Part shown: piece by piece, positions 44,218-53,128 of the stretch
How positions within the stretch are numbered: the first letter of the stretch is position 1
Layout: each line of letters opens with the position of its first letter
From: Lewinellaceae bacterium
GTDB lineage: Bacteria; Bacteroidota; Bacteroidia; Chitinophagales; Saprospiraceae
NCBI GenBank assembly: GCA_020636405.1
Contig: JACJXW010000006.1
Location: 124,001 to 188,000, forward strand
Direction: 5' to 3'
DNA: 64,000 bases
Position numbers and translations under genes: made by a program
The notes under the pieces: model-generated
The model's database searches: none
What the model saw: the letters and a program-made list of their open reading frames with translations, nothing else
Told to the model about the DNA's origin: nothing

Positions 44218-45849
44218 TTACGCCCCCTCCTTATTCCCTTCATATTTCTGTTGCATACAAGCTTTGATGAAGGCGACGAACAGCGGATGAGGGCTCTCCA
44301 CCGTACTCTTCAGTTCCGGATGGAATTGTACGCCGACAAACCAGGGGTGCTCTTTGAGCTCTACGATCTCCACCAGCCCGGAATCGGGGTTGATGCCGGA
44401 AGGGATCATGCCTGCCTTTTCCATAGGTTCCAGGTAGGCGTTGTTGAATTCGTAGCGATGGCGGTGCCGCTCGGTGATTTTTACATGGCCATAGGCCGCC
44501 ATGGCTTTGGACCGGCGGCGGATCTCGCAAGCATAGGCGCCCAGGCGCATGGTGCCTCCTTTCTTGGTGATCTTTTTCTGTTCCGGCATTAAGTCGATGA
44601 CCGGGTCTTTGGCTTTGGCGTTGACCTCGGTGGAGGCGGCATGTTCCAGTCCCATTACGTTGCGGGCAAATTCGACCACGGCACACTGCATGCCCAGGCA
44701 AATGCCGAAAAACGGAATATTGTGCTCCCGTACGTAGCGGATGGCCTTGATCTTGCCTTCGATGCCGCGTTCGCCGAAGCCAGGCGCCACCAGGACGCCG
44801 TCCAGCCCTTCCAGCCGTTTTACCACATCTTCATAACTGTTTTCCAGGGCTTCAGAATGGACGGGTTCGATCTTTACGTGGCACTCGTTGACGGCGCCGG
44901 CATGGACAAAGGACTCGTGGATGGACTTGTAGGCGTCCTGCAGTTCGTTGTATTTGCCCACCAGGCCGATCCGCACTTCGTACGTGGGGTTCTTCAGGCG
45001 GCCCAGGAATTCTTTCCAGACGCGCAGGTCCGGCTCCTTGCGGTCTTTCAGGCGCAGTTTGCTGATGGCCACCGTGTCCAGTTTTTCCCGCAACATGAGC
45101 AGCGGCACATCATAGATACTTTCCGCATCGATCGCCTCGATGACGGACCCCACGTCCACATTGCAGAAAAGGGCCAGTTTGCGGCGGATATCCATACCGA
45201 TGGGGTGCTCGGTGCGGCACACGAGTATGTCGGGCTGTATCCCGGTATTGAGCAGTTCCTTCACGGAGTGCTGCGTTGGTTTGGTCTTCAGTTCCTTGGC
45301 TGCGCGCAGGTAAGGGATGAGGGTAAGATGGATGACCAGGCAGTTGTCGGAGCCCAGTTCCCAGCGCAGCTGCCGCAGGGCCTCCAGATAGGGCAGCGAC
45401 TCGATGTCGCCGACCGTACCGCCCAGCTCGGTAATGACGATGTCAAAATCGTTGGAATTGCCCAGCAGCTGTACCCGGTGTTTGATCTCGTCGGTAATGT
45501 GCGGGATCACCTGCACCGTTTTACCCAGGTAATCTCCTGCTCGCTCCTTTTGGATGACCGTTTGATAAATGCGCCCGGTGGTGACATTATTGGCCTGGGA
45601 GGTAGGGCGGTTGAGAAAGCGTTCGTAATGCCCCAGGTCGAGGTCGGTCTCCGCCCCGTCGTCCGTGACGTAACACTCGCCGTGCTCGTAGGGGTTGAGC
45701 GTACCGGGGTCTACGTTAATGTAGGGGTCGAACTTCTGGATGGTGACGGAGAAACCGCGGGCTTGCAGCAATTTGGCCAGGGATGCGGAGATGATGCCCT
45801 TGCCCAGTGATGAGGTAACGCCTCCCGTAACAAAGATGTATTTGGTCAT
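44218..45849 (-). CDS. pyrG: CTP synthase (glutamine hydrolysing)
   Basis: This 543-residue enzyme makes CTP from UTP, ATP and glutamine. The N-terminal amidoligase domain has the P-loop TGGVTSSLGKGI, VDPGTLNPYEHGECYVTDDG in part (DGAETDLDLGHYERF) and ELGGTVGDIE. The C-terminal class I glutaminase has the nucleophile C384 in FGICLGMQ and H510/E512 in FHPE. Length and motif order are canonical. A 15-bp-arm hairpin lies 11 nt upstream of the ATG. Intracellular location and product are certain. Regulation by the hairpin is inferred. Confidence 0.98.
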   Translation of the reverse strand: MTKYIFVTGGVTSSLGKGIISASLAKLLQARGFSVTIQKFDPYINVDPGTLNPYEHGECYVTDDGAETDLDLGHYERFLNRPTSQANNVTTGRIYQTVIQKERAGDYLGKTVQVIPHITDEIKHRVQLLGNSNDFDIVITELGGTVGDIESLPYLEALRQLRWELGSDNCLVIHLTLIPYLRAAKELKTKPTQHSVKELLNTGIQPDILVCRTEHPIGMDIRRKLALFCNVDVGSVIEAIDAESIYDVPLLMLREKLDTVAISKLRLKDRKEPDLRVWKEFLGRLKNPTYEVRIGLVGKYNELQDAYKSIHESFVHAGAVNECHVKIEPVHSEALENSYEDVVKRLEGLDGVLVAPGFGERGIEGKIKAIRYVREHNIPFFGICLGMQCAVVEFARNVMGLEHAASTEVNAKAKDPVIDLMPEQKKITKKGGTMRLGAYACEIRRRSKAMAAYGHVKITERHRHRYEFNNAYLEPMEKAGMIPSGINPDSGLVEIVELKEHPWFVGVQFHPELKSTVESPHPLFVAFIKACMQQKYEGNKEGA

Positions 45850-45860
45850 AGTTTAGTTTT

Positions 45861-45920
45861 GGCAATGAACAGTTGCCGCCTGGCTTGAACAGCGCTGAAT
45901 TACGCCAACTGTTCATTGCC
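45861..45920 (-). promoter_or_regulatory. Long hairpin in the pyrG leader
   Basis: GGCAATGAACAGTTG (45861-45875) is perfectly inverted at 45906-45920, around a 30-nt loop that is itself partly palindromic (TTGAACAGCGCTGAA). It ends 11 nt before the pyrG start codon, so in the transcript it would fold over the translation initiation region. It could be a regulatory leader or a small inserted palindrome. Confidence 0.6.
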
Positions 45921-46118
45921 TAAGGGCACCTGCTGTAGTGTTTGTTACGGGACACAAAGTTACGAATTGAAGTTGGGAATTAGGGGGCCTGTCGGGCTTT
46001 TATGGCCTGTTTTGCTTCAGAAAAATATTAGAATTATATTTAATTCTTTGAATGCGAGAGGCTGACAGTGCTCCTGGCTCAAACGGGGGGGCAATTTCCC
46101 TGCAAACGTTTACAAAAA

Positions 46119-46217
46119 TTACGTACCGCTCAGATATTGGACGAGCAGCACGATGCCGGTGACGAGGGCAAGGCAAAGGATACAAACCAGGATGAATTTC
46201 AGCGCTTTGGATCTCAT
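46119..46217 (-). CDS. 32-residue single-pass membrane peptide
   Basis: An ATG at 46217 opens a 32-codon frame (MRSKALKFILVCILCLALVT, then GIVLLVQYLSGT) ending in TAA at 46119. Three basic residues precede one hydrophobic helix of about 20 residues, the classic layout of a bacterial small membrane protein with N-terminus inside. It contains two cysteines. It lies between pyrG and the terminator at 46234 and nothing else occupies the gap. I do not recognise a family. Low codon number makes chance possible, but the charge-helix-tail pattern argues for a real product. Confidence 0.5.
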   Translation of the reverse strand: MRSKALKFILVCILCLALVTGIVLLVQYLSGT

Positions 46218-46233
46218 GCTATAAATATAAAAA

Positions 46234-46263
46234 GCCTTCAGCGGCATTAATACCGCCGAAGGC
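46234..46263 (-). terminator. Intrinsic terminator of the ECF operon
   Basis: On the minus strand GCCTTCGGCGG pairs with CCGCTGAAGGC around TATTAATG, followed by TTTTTAT. It lies 89 bp after the triple-repeat protein stop and just before the 32-residue peptide frame. Confidence 0.8.
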
Positions 46264-46351
46264 GAAAATCTTCAAAAAACATGATTATGGAAAATGCCGG
46301 CCCCTTAACCGAAATAGGAATGGAGGTACGGGGCGCCGGCGATCATGCCAA

Positions 46352-47650
46352 CTATTGGATGAAAATCTTTTTAACCGCTGCCCCTTCCCCGCTTTGCAGG
46401 ACGAGGTAGTATAGGCCGCTGCTCAGCTCGCCCAGCCCATCGGCCTGATAGCTGCTCTGATGAGCGGGGGCCGTTGCCTGGAACAGCGTCCGCATCAGGC
46501 TGCCCTGGCTGTCGTACAACCTCGCCGAAATGGGCGTTGCCTCCCTGAGGTTGAGGTTGATCCGCAAGCTTTCGGCCACCGGGTTGGGGAAGGCCTCCCA
46601 GCTTACCAGGGTAAGGATCTCCCGCGTTGAGGTCGGGAAAGCAATGTCGGTGAAATTGGTGTTGTGGGTAAACTCCCGGCTTTCGTCTCCGTCGTCATCG
46701 TCGAAATTGATGCGCCAGGCGTGGTCGGCAGGGGGGGAGTCATAGCTGCCGTTCTGGTTGAGGTCGGCATAAAAGTCTGCATTGTAATTCTGGCCTACCT
46801 GTATGCCGGGAACCCGCACTTCGAAATTGGGCACCAGGATCTCCGGCAGGGTGGCCCGGCCGGCTTCCTCACCGACTATGCGGAGTTCCAGCTTCTGTCC
46901 TACATGGGGATTCATATTCAGAAACTCCAGCTTGAATTCGTACACCCAGTTGATATCAACGAAATTGGTGGCGTGCTGGAAGGATGCCGTCTCATCACCA
47001 TCTACCGGACCGACCGTCAGGCGCCAGGCGTGGTCAGTGGGCGGGGCATCGTACAGGCCGTTCTGGCTCAGGTCGGCGTAGAAGTCCAGGTCATAGGTAT
47101 GGCCGGCTTCGAGGAAGGGCAGGTCGATGTCGAAGTTGGCCATTTCAATGGCATCCAGGCTTTCTCTTCCTACTTCCTTACCGGTAGCCTGGTCGATCAG
47201 GCGGACGCCAAACCCCTGGCCAACATGCGGGTTCATGCCCGTCAGCTGGAAGCGCAACTGATGCCTCCACTGGATATCGGTAAAGTTGGTGGCATGGGAA
47301 AACGAGAACATGTTCATTCCGGCCGCCAGGTTGTCGGCGTCGAGGCGCCAGGCGTGGTCGGCGGGCGGAGCATCGTAGACGCCGTTCTGGTTGAGGTCGG
47401 CGTAGAAGTCGAGGAAGTAACTCCGGCCGGTTTCTCCCTTTAGTTCAACGGAAAAATCCGCCCCGGGAATGGCAGTGACCGTTTCCCGGTCTTCCTCCTT
47501 CATCGTGGCCTTGTCGATCAGCCGGACTTCGAATCTCTGGCCGATGTGGGGGTTCATGCCGGTGAGGTTGAAAACGACGTCCTGCCCAGAAAGCCCTTCC
47601 GGAAGCAGCAACCCGCTTATGGCTAGTAATAGTAAGGTTAACTTTTTCAT
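46352..47650 (-). CDS. Secreted triple-repeat protein with T9SS sorting domain
   Basis: The product is 432 residues from ATG 47650, chosen for its signal peptide (MKKLTLLLLAISGLLLP to LSGQ). Three tandem repeats of about 105-110 residues follow. Each begins LxGMNPHVGQ, contains DFYADLNQNGxYDAPPADHAWR and closes with FxHATNFxDI. The DxNxNGxYD loop resembles calcium-binding EF-hand/dockerin loops. The C-terminal 80 residues (EAFPNPVAESLRINL to VKKIFIQ) are a type A T9SS signal. I do not know a named domain for the repeat. It is the third gene after the ECF sigma factor and the anti-sigma-barrel protein, so it may be a target or effector of that switch. Confidence 0.82.
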   Translation of the reverse strand: MKKLTLLLLAISGLLLPEGLSGQDVVFNLTGMNPHIGQRFEVRLIDKATMKEEDRETVTAIPGADFSVELKGETGRSYFLDFYADLNQNGVYDAPPADHAWRLDADNLAAGMNMFSFSHATNFTDIQWRHQLRFQLTGMNPHVGQGFGVRLIDQATGKEVGRESLDAIEMANFDIDLPFLEAGHTYDLDFYADLSQNGLYDAPPTDHAWRLTVGPVDGDETASFQHATNFVDINWVYEFKLEFLNMNPHVGQKLELRIVGEEAGRATLPEILVPNFEVRVPGIQVGQNYNADFYADLNQNGSYDSPPADHAWRINFDDDDGDESREFTHNTNFTDIAFPTSTREILTLVSWEAFPNPVAESLRINLNLREATPISARLYDSQGSLMRTLFQATAPAHQSSYQADGLGELSSGLYYLVLQSGEGAAVKKIFIQ

Positions 47651-47757
47651 AGACACATTTTTGGTTAGTGATTGATATTGTTTTTGGATAACATTTTGCA
47701 ATAGAAATTCAAGGTTCCCTTCCCTGCTGTATAACAGCCTGGTTGGTATTGCTTTGG

Positions 47758-47810
47758 CCGAATCCCCGAATCCCCGAATCCCCGAATACCCGAATACACG
47801 AATCCACGAG
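47758..47810. repeat. 8-bp tandem array (CCGAATCC/CCGAATAC)
   Basis: Six octamers, four ending in CC and two in AC, plus a partial ACGAG. The array stops 1-2 bp before the TGA of the anti-sigma-barrel gene. Confidence 0.9.
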
Positions 47811-47811
47811 A

Positions 47812-49080
47812 TCACCACATCCTCCGGAGCAGGCGCACATCCACTCCCAGGCTGTATATTTTCACCTGCCCGTGGCCAACGCCTGAGATCGGAACCTGCA
47901 GGTAGGGGCTCAGCTGCAGTGCCCAGCGTTCGCCCAGCCCTGCCTGATAACCCGCTGAAAGGTGGCCCAGGGCAAACCAATGCCCCTGGTTTTTCCCGGT
48001 TTGCCACCACCTTATCAGGTCGGGGTCGTCGAGGGCATAGCGATACCAGTACTCCTCCATCAGCATCACATAAGAAGTTAATCCGGCGCTAACGAAAAAG
48101 CTGCTGCCGGAGTAGCCCCGGTGGTAGTATTTCATCATTACCGGTACTTCCAGGATGTCACATAGTCCCCGGGTATTATCGGGCGCGATCCTGCGTGTCC
48201 AGAAGCCTTTGGGTGGAATATATTCTCCTCTTTCGGCCAGGTAATTTAAACGCAGCAAGCTGGCGCCCAGCTCTAAAGCAAACCGCCGGTTGTATTGGTA
48301 TTCCGCAAATAGGCCGCCTTTCCAGCCGCTCCTGGAAAAGTCTCCCCAGCCTATGGAATTCAGCCCGGCTGATAATCTGAGGCCGGCGGCCAGATGGCTG
48401 GAGTGGCGGGGTTGGCCTTCCGGTTGCATCCGGGAGATTATCGGCAGTATTTCCCGGTTTTCCAGGCCGGTTTCCGGCAGGGGAAGGGTAGGAGATAGTA
48501 GGAGCAGTGCTTCAGGCGCCTCCATTGGAGCCCGTACTTTTGCCGGCTGATCAGGGCTGATTTGAGGTTCGATAGATGCTTTTTCCGGGCCTGGCGCTAG
48601 GGCCTGGCCTTCCATCGGCAGGGGTTCTGTTACCAAGCTTTTTTTCTCATTGGATCCGGTAGGCGGGCCCCCTGCCTGGGGCGGCCGGTTCTCTCCGGAT
48701 TTTCTGCCTGGCGACGCCAGTCCGGATCCGGCGGGGGAAGGTTGGCCGGTTTTCGGTTCTGTATGCTGAGGGTGGGCAAGGCTCCGCGTTTGCTCTTTTT
48801 TTTCCGGGGGCCTGCTTTCGACCGGGGAATGGATCGGTGCGTTCGGGGCAGGACTCCGCTTAGGGGGTAAGGTTTTCGGCCTTTGAAGGAGACACCAGCA
48901 CGCCAGCCCTGCCAACAGCACTGTAGCCAACCCGGCGAGCCACCACCACAGGGCCCGGCGGCGGCGGCGGTCCAGGCGGGCAGCCATTTGCTCCCAGGCG
49001 GCAGGATTGTAATCGAAATCGTACCGCTCAGCGCCTTGTTGGAACAGCCTGTCCAGCTCGTGCTTCGAAAATTCAGGCAT
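47812..49080 (-). CDS. Membrane anti-sigma-like protein with C-terminal outer-membrane barrel
   Basis: This 422-residue protein has an N-terminal cytosolic stretch with FDYNPAAWEQMAARLDRRRRR, then one transmembrane helix (about 43-65, LWWWLAGLATVLLAGL). A Pro/Ser/Lys-rich linker of about 150 residues follows. A beta-barrel of the outer-membrane porin type runs from about 225 to the end (AAGLRLSAGLNSIGWGDF, GGLFAEYQYNRRFALELGAS). This bridges inner and outer membranes. Its start overlaps the sigma-factor stop by 8 bp, indicating translational coupling. Such fusions recur in Bacteroidota ECF loci and are thought to sequester the sigma factor. The short cytosolic part is not a recognisable zinc anti-sigma domain. 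Confidence 0.78.
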   Translation of the reverse strand: MPEFSKHELDRLFQQGAERYDFDYNPAAWEQMAARLDRRRRRALWWWLAGLATVLLAGLACWCLLQRPKTLPPKRSPAPNAPIHSPVESRPPEKKEQTRSLAHPQHTEPKTGQPSPAGSGLASPGRKSGENRPPQAGGPPTGSNEKKSLVTEPLPMEGQALAPGPEKASIEPQISPDQPAKVRAPMEAPEALLLLSPTLPLPETGLENREILPIISRMQPEGQPRHSSHLAAGLRLSAGLNSIGWGDFSRSGWKGGLFAEYQYNRRFALELGASLLRLNYLAERGEYIPPKGFWTRRIAPDNTRGLCDILEVPVMMKYYHRGYSGSSFFVSAGLTSYVMLMEEYWYRYALDDPDLIRWWQTGKNQGHWFALGHLSAGYQAGLGERWALQLSPYLQVPISGVGHGQVKIYSLGVDVRLLRRMW

Positions 49081-49630
49081 AACGCGTATTGAGGTTTTTC
49101 TGGATCATCTCCCGCAGCTTGTTCCGGGCTTTGGATAAGTTGGACTTGGAAGTCCCCACGCTGATCCCCAGTGCTTCGGCGATCTCTTCGTGTTTAAAGC
49201 CGTCGATGACGTACATGTTGAATACCGTCCGGTAGGCGGAAGTAAGGGACTGCACCATGCCCATGAGCTCCTGGTAACTGATCCGGCTCAAGATGTCCTC
49301 GCCCGTTGAAATGTTTTTGGCTTCATCCATCTGAACTTCTCTTTTGAATTTTTCCTGTTTGCGGATGTGGTTGATCGCTGTATTCACCACGATCTGCCTG
49401 AACCAGGGCTTGAAGGGCTTTTCGGTGTGGTACTTTTTAATGTGCCGGAACACCTTCATAAAGCTGTCATTCAGGACCTGTATGGCCTCATCCTCACTGT
49501 CCGCATAACGGATGGTAATGCTCATGCCGTAGGCATAGAACCGCTTGTACAGTTCGTGCTGGCTACTGCGCTGCCGTTTGCGGCAACCCAGAATAATGGG
49601 CAATAGATCGGATGCGGTTTCAGATGGCAT
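49073..49630 (-). CDS. ECF-type RNA polymerase sigma factor
   Basis: The product is 185 residues from ATG 49630 (MPSETASDLLPIILGC). A longer upstream frame exists, but a repeat end lies inside it, so I prefer the shorter form. Region 2 contains RYADSEDEAIQVLNDSFMKVF and region 4 contains TAYRTVF-like VQSLTSAYRTVFNMYVIDG and HEEIAEALGISVGTSKSNLSKARNKL in part. No regulatory extension is present. It probably directs its own operon and cell-envelope genes when the overlapping anti-sigma protein releases it. No other sigma factor is in the window. Confidence 0.92.
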   Translation of the reverse strand: MPSETASDLLPIILGCRKRQRSSQHELYKRFYAYGMSITIRYADSEDEAIQVLNDSFMKVFRHIKKYHTEKPFKPWFRQIVVNTAINHIRKQEKFKREVQMDEAKNISTGEDILSRISYQELMGMVQSLTSAYRTVFNMYVIDGFKHEEIAEALGISVGTSKSNLSKARNKLREMIQKNLNTRYA

Positions 49631-50019
49631 CTGGTGAATGGGTATTTGTTTACCCCATACCCGGCTAACGGCTAAAGGGTTGCCTGAGAAGCTGATTGAA
49701 TTTGATCCCCGAGAAACTAGGAAAGAAATCACCAGCGGAAGTGTAAATGTTGCTGAACGGGTAAATAGAGGGGTTGAGTGGGGGGATTTGTGGATTCGTT
49801 GATTCAGGATTCGTCTTTCCCCGCCGTAGCTTTATACCTGTGTGCAGAGGCGTTTTGGCTCCGCTTCTCCAACTGAGATGAGGGAAACTGCAATTTTCCA
49901 AACACTTACACGGATAAGTGTGCGGGCTTAATAATTGAATATCAATGGCTTAATCCCGGAATTCCGTTTCTCTATCTGTGCCCACGTACTTATACTAAAA
50001 CACTCATACACCAATACAC
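49631..50019. other. Gap between ECF and PNGase-like genes with a solo repeat end
   Basis: No gene is visible. At 49683-49705 the sequence TGAGAAGCTGATTGAATTTGA matches the inverted-repeat end of the 4094-4265 element at all but one base, with no partner end nearby. Short GATTCGTTGATTC words (49793-49817) recall the octamer family. The ECF promoter must be within 49631-49750. Confidence 0.55.
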
Positions 50020-52263
50020 CTAAAACACCATCACCCTTTTCACCGCCGTGCCAGCCTCCGTTGTAACTGCCAGGTGGTACAACCCGGGCGGGTGGCCGGA
50101 GAGATCGAGCGGCAGGAGCAGGCCCGGCCAGCCCTGGCGTTCGCCGGAATCGAAGAGGAGCTGCCCGGTGGGGCTGAACAGGCGGGCGCGCAGGGTCCGG
50201 AAATACGCTTTTTGCTCCAGGGTGAACTGTCCTGCCGTAGGGTTGGGGTACACTGCAAAACCCTGGTTCACTTCCGGTTCAAAGGCCTTTTCGAAGGCAG
50301 TAGTGAGCACGTTCTGTCCGATAGGCTGGTTGCTGTAAGTGATCAGGTTGGTGGCCATAACGAGGTGGGGATTGAACCCATCGTTGCAATTGGGGCAGGT
50401 AGCGCCGCTGATGCACCCCGGGTTATTGACGTGGCACTGATCCACATAGCCGGTGTACAGGCGGTAGAAGAATTCCTTTTGCCCCTGCCCGATATAAGGG
50501 GAAAGGTCGTACTCAAAGAAAGGCGAGATGGCGCCGGGGCACCAGCCCGCGCGGGCAAACCACCAGGTGCCGTTCTGCGGAGAGCAGCCGTCCGGGTTGG
50601 GGTCGCACTGCGTCCAGTTGTGGTGGGCAAAGGTTTCTTGTCCGTCGATGAGTATATGATGCGTGGCATTGTAGAATTCGGCGGCATTGAGGCTATTGTT
50701 CTCTCCCCAGCCATGGCCGGTGCCCACCAGGTGCAACTTGGCGGCCTGCACCTCCGGCAGGAGGTCGACCAGAAAAGTGTCGGCCGGCTGGCGGTTGGCC
50801 GGGTCGCCAAAAGCATGGTAGCCATACCACAGGCGTTCTACCTTGCTGTAGCGGTAGGGAGGGGCGCCGGCCTCGAAGTCCAGGTCAAGCGTTATCGCCC
50901 AGCCCTTTTGGAAGGTGCCGATGCGCACCCGCATTTCGGGGTTGCCCTGAAGCAGGGAGGCATAGTCGGTCACATCGATGGTGTGTTCGCATTCCACCCC
51001 GTAAGGCGTGATGTAACGAATGATCTCTACCCACTCGCCGGAAGGGGTGCGCACATCGACATGGGCCAGCCGGTCCCAGGCATCACAGCCGATGCCCGGG
51101 CAGCTGATGCCCAGTGTAGCCGTGATCCGGCTGAACGCTCCCAGGTTGCCCGGCATCTGGTAGTGATCGGCGTAGGAAAAATTGACAAAGGCGATGACCT
51201 CATCGTGGTCGAACGTACGCAGGGATACGTCGCCGGTATTATCGGTGACCTCGAAGTTGACGGTCGTTTCGCTGGTATTGCCCGTACTGCCGGCCACTCT
51301 GGCGGTGAGGGTGTGCATGCCATAACTGTCCGGTGTCCAGTAGGCATAGACATGGCCATCGACCCCTGCGATGGCTTCCACGGGCGCTCCGTCTACCTCC
51401 AGTTCCACCGATTCTATGGAGAACCATTGCGGATAGGCGATCCGCCCGCGTGCGCCCAGGGCCATCTGTCCCAGTTCGGGCATCACCATTGGGTAGGCGG
51501 CGGCGGGGCTGGTGATGATGGCCTCCGGAAAGACCTCATCGGGGTTGACGGCCATAAACGAGCGCTCAATGGGCCCGGTGGCATTGTATGCACCGTTGCC
51601 CTCCTGGATGGCGCTTACGACCACGGCGCCTCCCTCTCCGGTCAGGGTGAGCAGGTTGCCGTCCACCATTGCCGGCCCCGAGACAATGGAAAAAGTAACC
51701 GGCAGGCCGGAAGTGGCGCTGGCCTCCAGTTCAAAAGGGGCATCCGTAGAAAGGCGGTCGGACAAAGGAGGGAAAGACAATATCTGATAAGGAGCCGCGA
51801 TACCTCCGTAGAGGGTAAACTCCTTGAGAATGAAACCTTCGTTGACGTTGGCGCGCTGCTGTGCGTAGATGCGGAAGTAACGCCCGTTCCAATCCAGTTC
51901 GTCCAGCAAAAAATAAGCGATGGCGTTTTCGTTAAACACGTCCAGGGTTTGCCAGTCTTCCGCGTTATCGGAGGCCTGAATTTCGAAGTCGGAGGCGTAG
52001 AAGACATCATCCCAGTGAATGGTCGCCGCACAGATGTTGTTGACGATGCCGAGGTCTATATAGATCCACTGGGGTTCTGACCGTTCACTTACCCATTGGG
52101 TTTCAACGTTGCCATCTACGATGCTGGAGGGTGACCCGGAGGAAGTGGAGGAAACCGTCACCGGCTTTCCGCGGGAGATCTCCTGGTTGAAGCATTGGCC
52201 GGAAGCCAGTGCAGGCGTCAAAAAAACGAATAGAAAAAAGCAGTAGTTGCGAAGGGTTGCCAT
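50020..52263 (-). CDS. Secreted discoidin / PNGase F-like protein with T9SS signal
   Basis: This 747-residue protein has a signal peptide (MATLRNYCFFLFVFLTPALA). An F5/8 type C (discoidin) domain covers about 23-155 (WIYIDLGIVNNICAATIHW, GRYFRIYAQQRANVNEG). Two Ig-like segments follow at about 160-350. A PNGase F-like pair of jelly rolls then runs from about 360 to 650 with GCDAWDRLAHVDV, GEWVEIIRYITPYG, GTGHGWGENNSLNAAEFY, HHILIDGQ and WWFARAGWCPG. The Asp in CDAWDR sits where PNGase F has its catalytic Asp60. The C-terminus (VYPNPTAGQFTLEQK to GTAVKRVMVF) is a T9SS signal. PNGase F removes N-glycans from peptides, so a surface deglycosidase binding eukaryotic glycoprotein is possible. Confidence 0.85.
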   Translation of the reverse strand: MATLRNYCFFLFVFLTPALASGQCFNQEISRGKPVTVSSTSSGSPSSIVDGNVETQWVSERSEPQWIYIDLGIVNNICAATIHWDDVFYASDFEIQASDNAEDWQTLDVFNENAIAYFLLDELDWNGRYFRIYAQQRANVNEGFILKEFTLYGGIAAPYQILSFPPLSDRLSTDAPFELEASATSGLPVTFSIVSGPAMVDGNLLTLTGEGGAVVVSAIQEGNGAYNATGPIERSFMAVNPDEVFPEAIITSPAAAYPMVMPELGQMALGARGRIAYPQWFSIESVELEVDGAPVEAIAGVDGHVYAYWTPDSYGMHTLTARVAGSTGNTSETTVNFEVTDNTGDVSLRTFDHDEVIAFVNFSYADHYQMPGNLGAFSRITATLGISCPGIGCDAWDRLAHVDVRTPSGEWVEIIRYITPYGVECEHTIDVTDYASLLQGNPEMRVRIGTFQKGWAITLDLDFEAGAPPYRYSKVERLWYGYHAFGDPANRQPADTFLVDLLPEVQAAKLHLVGTGHGWGENNSLNAAEFYNATHHILIDGQETFAHHNWTQCDPNPDGCSPQNGTWWFARAGWCPGAISPFFEYDLSPYIGQGQKEFFYRLYTGYVDQCHVNNPGCISGATCPNCNDGFNPHLVMATNLITYSNQPIGQNVLTTAFEKAFEPEVNQGFAVYPNPTAGQFTLEQKAYFRTLRARLFSPTGQLLFDSGERQGWPGLLLPLDLSGHPPGLYHLAVTTEAGTAVKRVMVF

Positions 52264-52444
52264 ATTTTGGTGGATTGCAGGGTGGCCAGGTTTTTAATAA
52301 AGCCGGCGATAAAGATAAGGAATGAGAATCTTTTGGTGCGGCCGGTTTGGAAATTTCACGTAAATAAGGGGCCTTCCGGTTCGCACCTTTACGCCTGATT
52401 GGGTGTTCCATAATTGGATTCATTTCAAAACTAAAACACAAGCA

Positions 52445-53068
52445 ATGTCAGAAAAGAGCTTTAGAGAAAAGATAGAAGGCCGCCTTCACAGCTGGAAACG
52501 AGAACTGGAAGAACTGCAGCTGCAACTCCACCTGGGCAGTAAGGAAGCTGCTGAGAAGCTGGAAGAACAGAAGAATAACCTCCGCAGTTGGATGGATGAC
52601 AACCGGGGCCGGTTCAAAGAGGTCGAAGAAGAAATAGGAGAAGAAGCCCGGGAATTCCGCCAAAAGTTCAATGAGCTTCTGGAAAAACTGAAAAAGGCCC
52701 CGGCAGAGACCAAAGAGGCGGCCAAAGCTCAGGAGGCAGAACTGTCCGCTACCATGGATGAACTGAAGGTGGAGGCCGAAAAGCTCGAAGAGCAAGGCAG
52801 TGAAAGCGCCGCCGGTATGATGGACGATTTTCAGGACCGCATGTCCCGCTTTCAGGCTCACCTCAAAGTGCTTACTGCAAAATACCTCGGAGAGGCTGCC
52901 GAAGACTGGAAGGAGTTCCAGGAAGAAGCCAGGGAAAAGATCGAAAAGCTGAAAGATAAGGCCGGAGAGTGGCAGGAAGAGGCCGGCGAAGAGTGGAAAG
53001 AATGGCGCGGGGAGCTGAACAAAGCGTTCAGCAACCTCGCCAGTGCTTTAAAACGGGAGAAGAAGTAA
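52445..53068 (+). CDS. Cytosolic coiled-coil protein of unknown function
   Basis: This 207-residue protein is almost entirely amphipathic helix (Glu/Lys/Ala/Leu heptads) with no signal peptide and no cysteines. Segments such as EEAREFRQKFNELLEKLK and EFQEEAREKIEKLKDKAGEW resemble apolipoprotein-like or stress-linked coiled coils. I chose ATG 52445 over an upstream frame because the extension is AT-rich noncoding. It is acidic overall with a basic tail (LKREKK). Its role is unknown. The retropepsin gene follows on the same strand after a regulatory array. The divergent region 52264-52444 holds its promoter. Confidence 0.75.
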   Translation: MSEKSFREKIEGRLHSWKRELEELQLQLHLGSKEAAEKLEEQKNNLRSWMDDNRGRFKEVEEEIGEEAREFRQKFNELLEKLKKAPAETKEAAKAQEAELSATMDELKVEAEKLEEQGSESAAGMMDDFQDRMSRFQAHLKVLTAKYLGEAAEDWKEFQEEAREKIEKLKDKAGEWQEEAGEEWKEWRGELNKAFSNLASALKREKK

Positions 53069-53128
53069 AAATAAAGCTGCAACCACAGCAGTTTTCTCAA
53101 ACTAAATTTCATTTTTCGCCGTTATATG

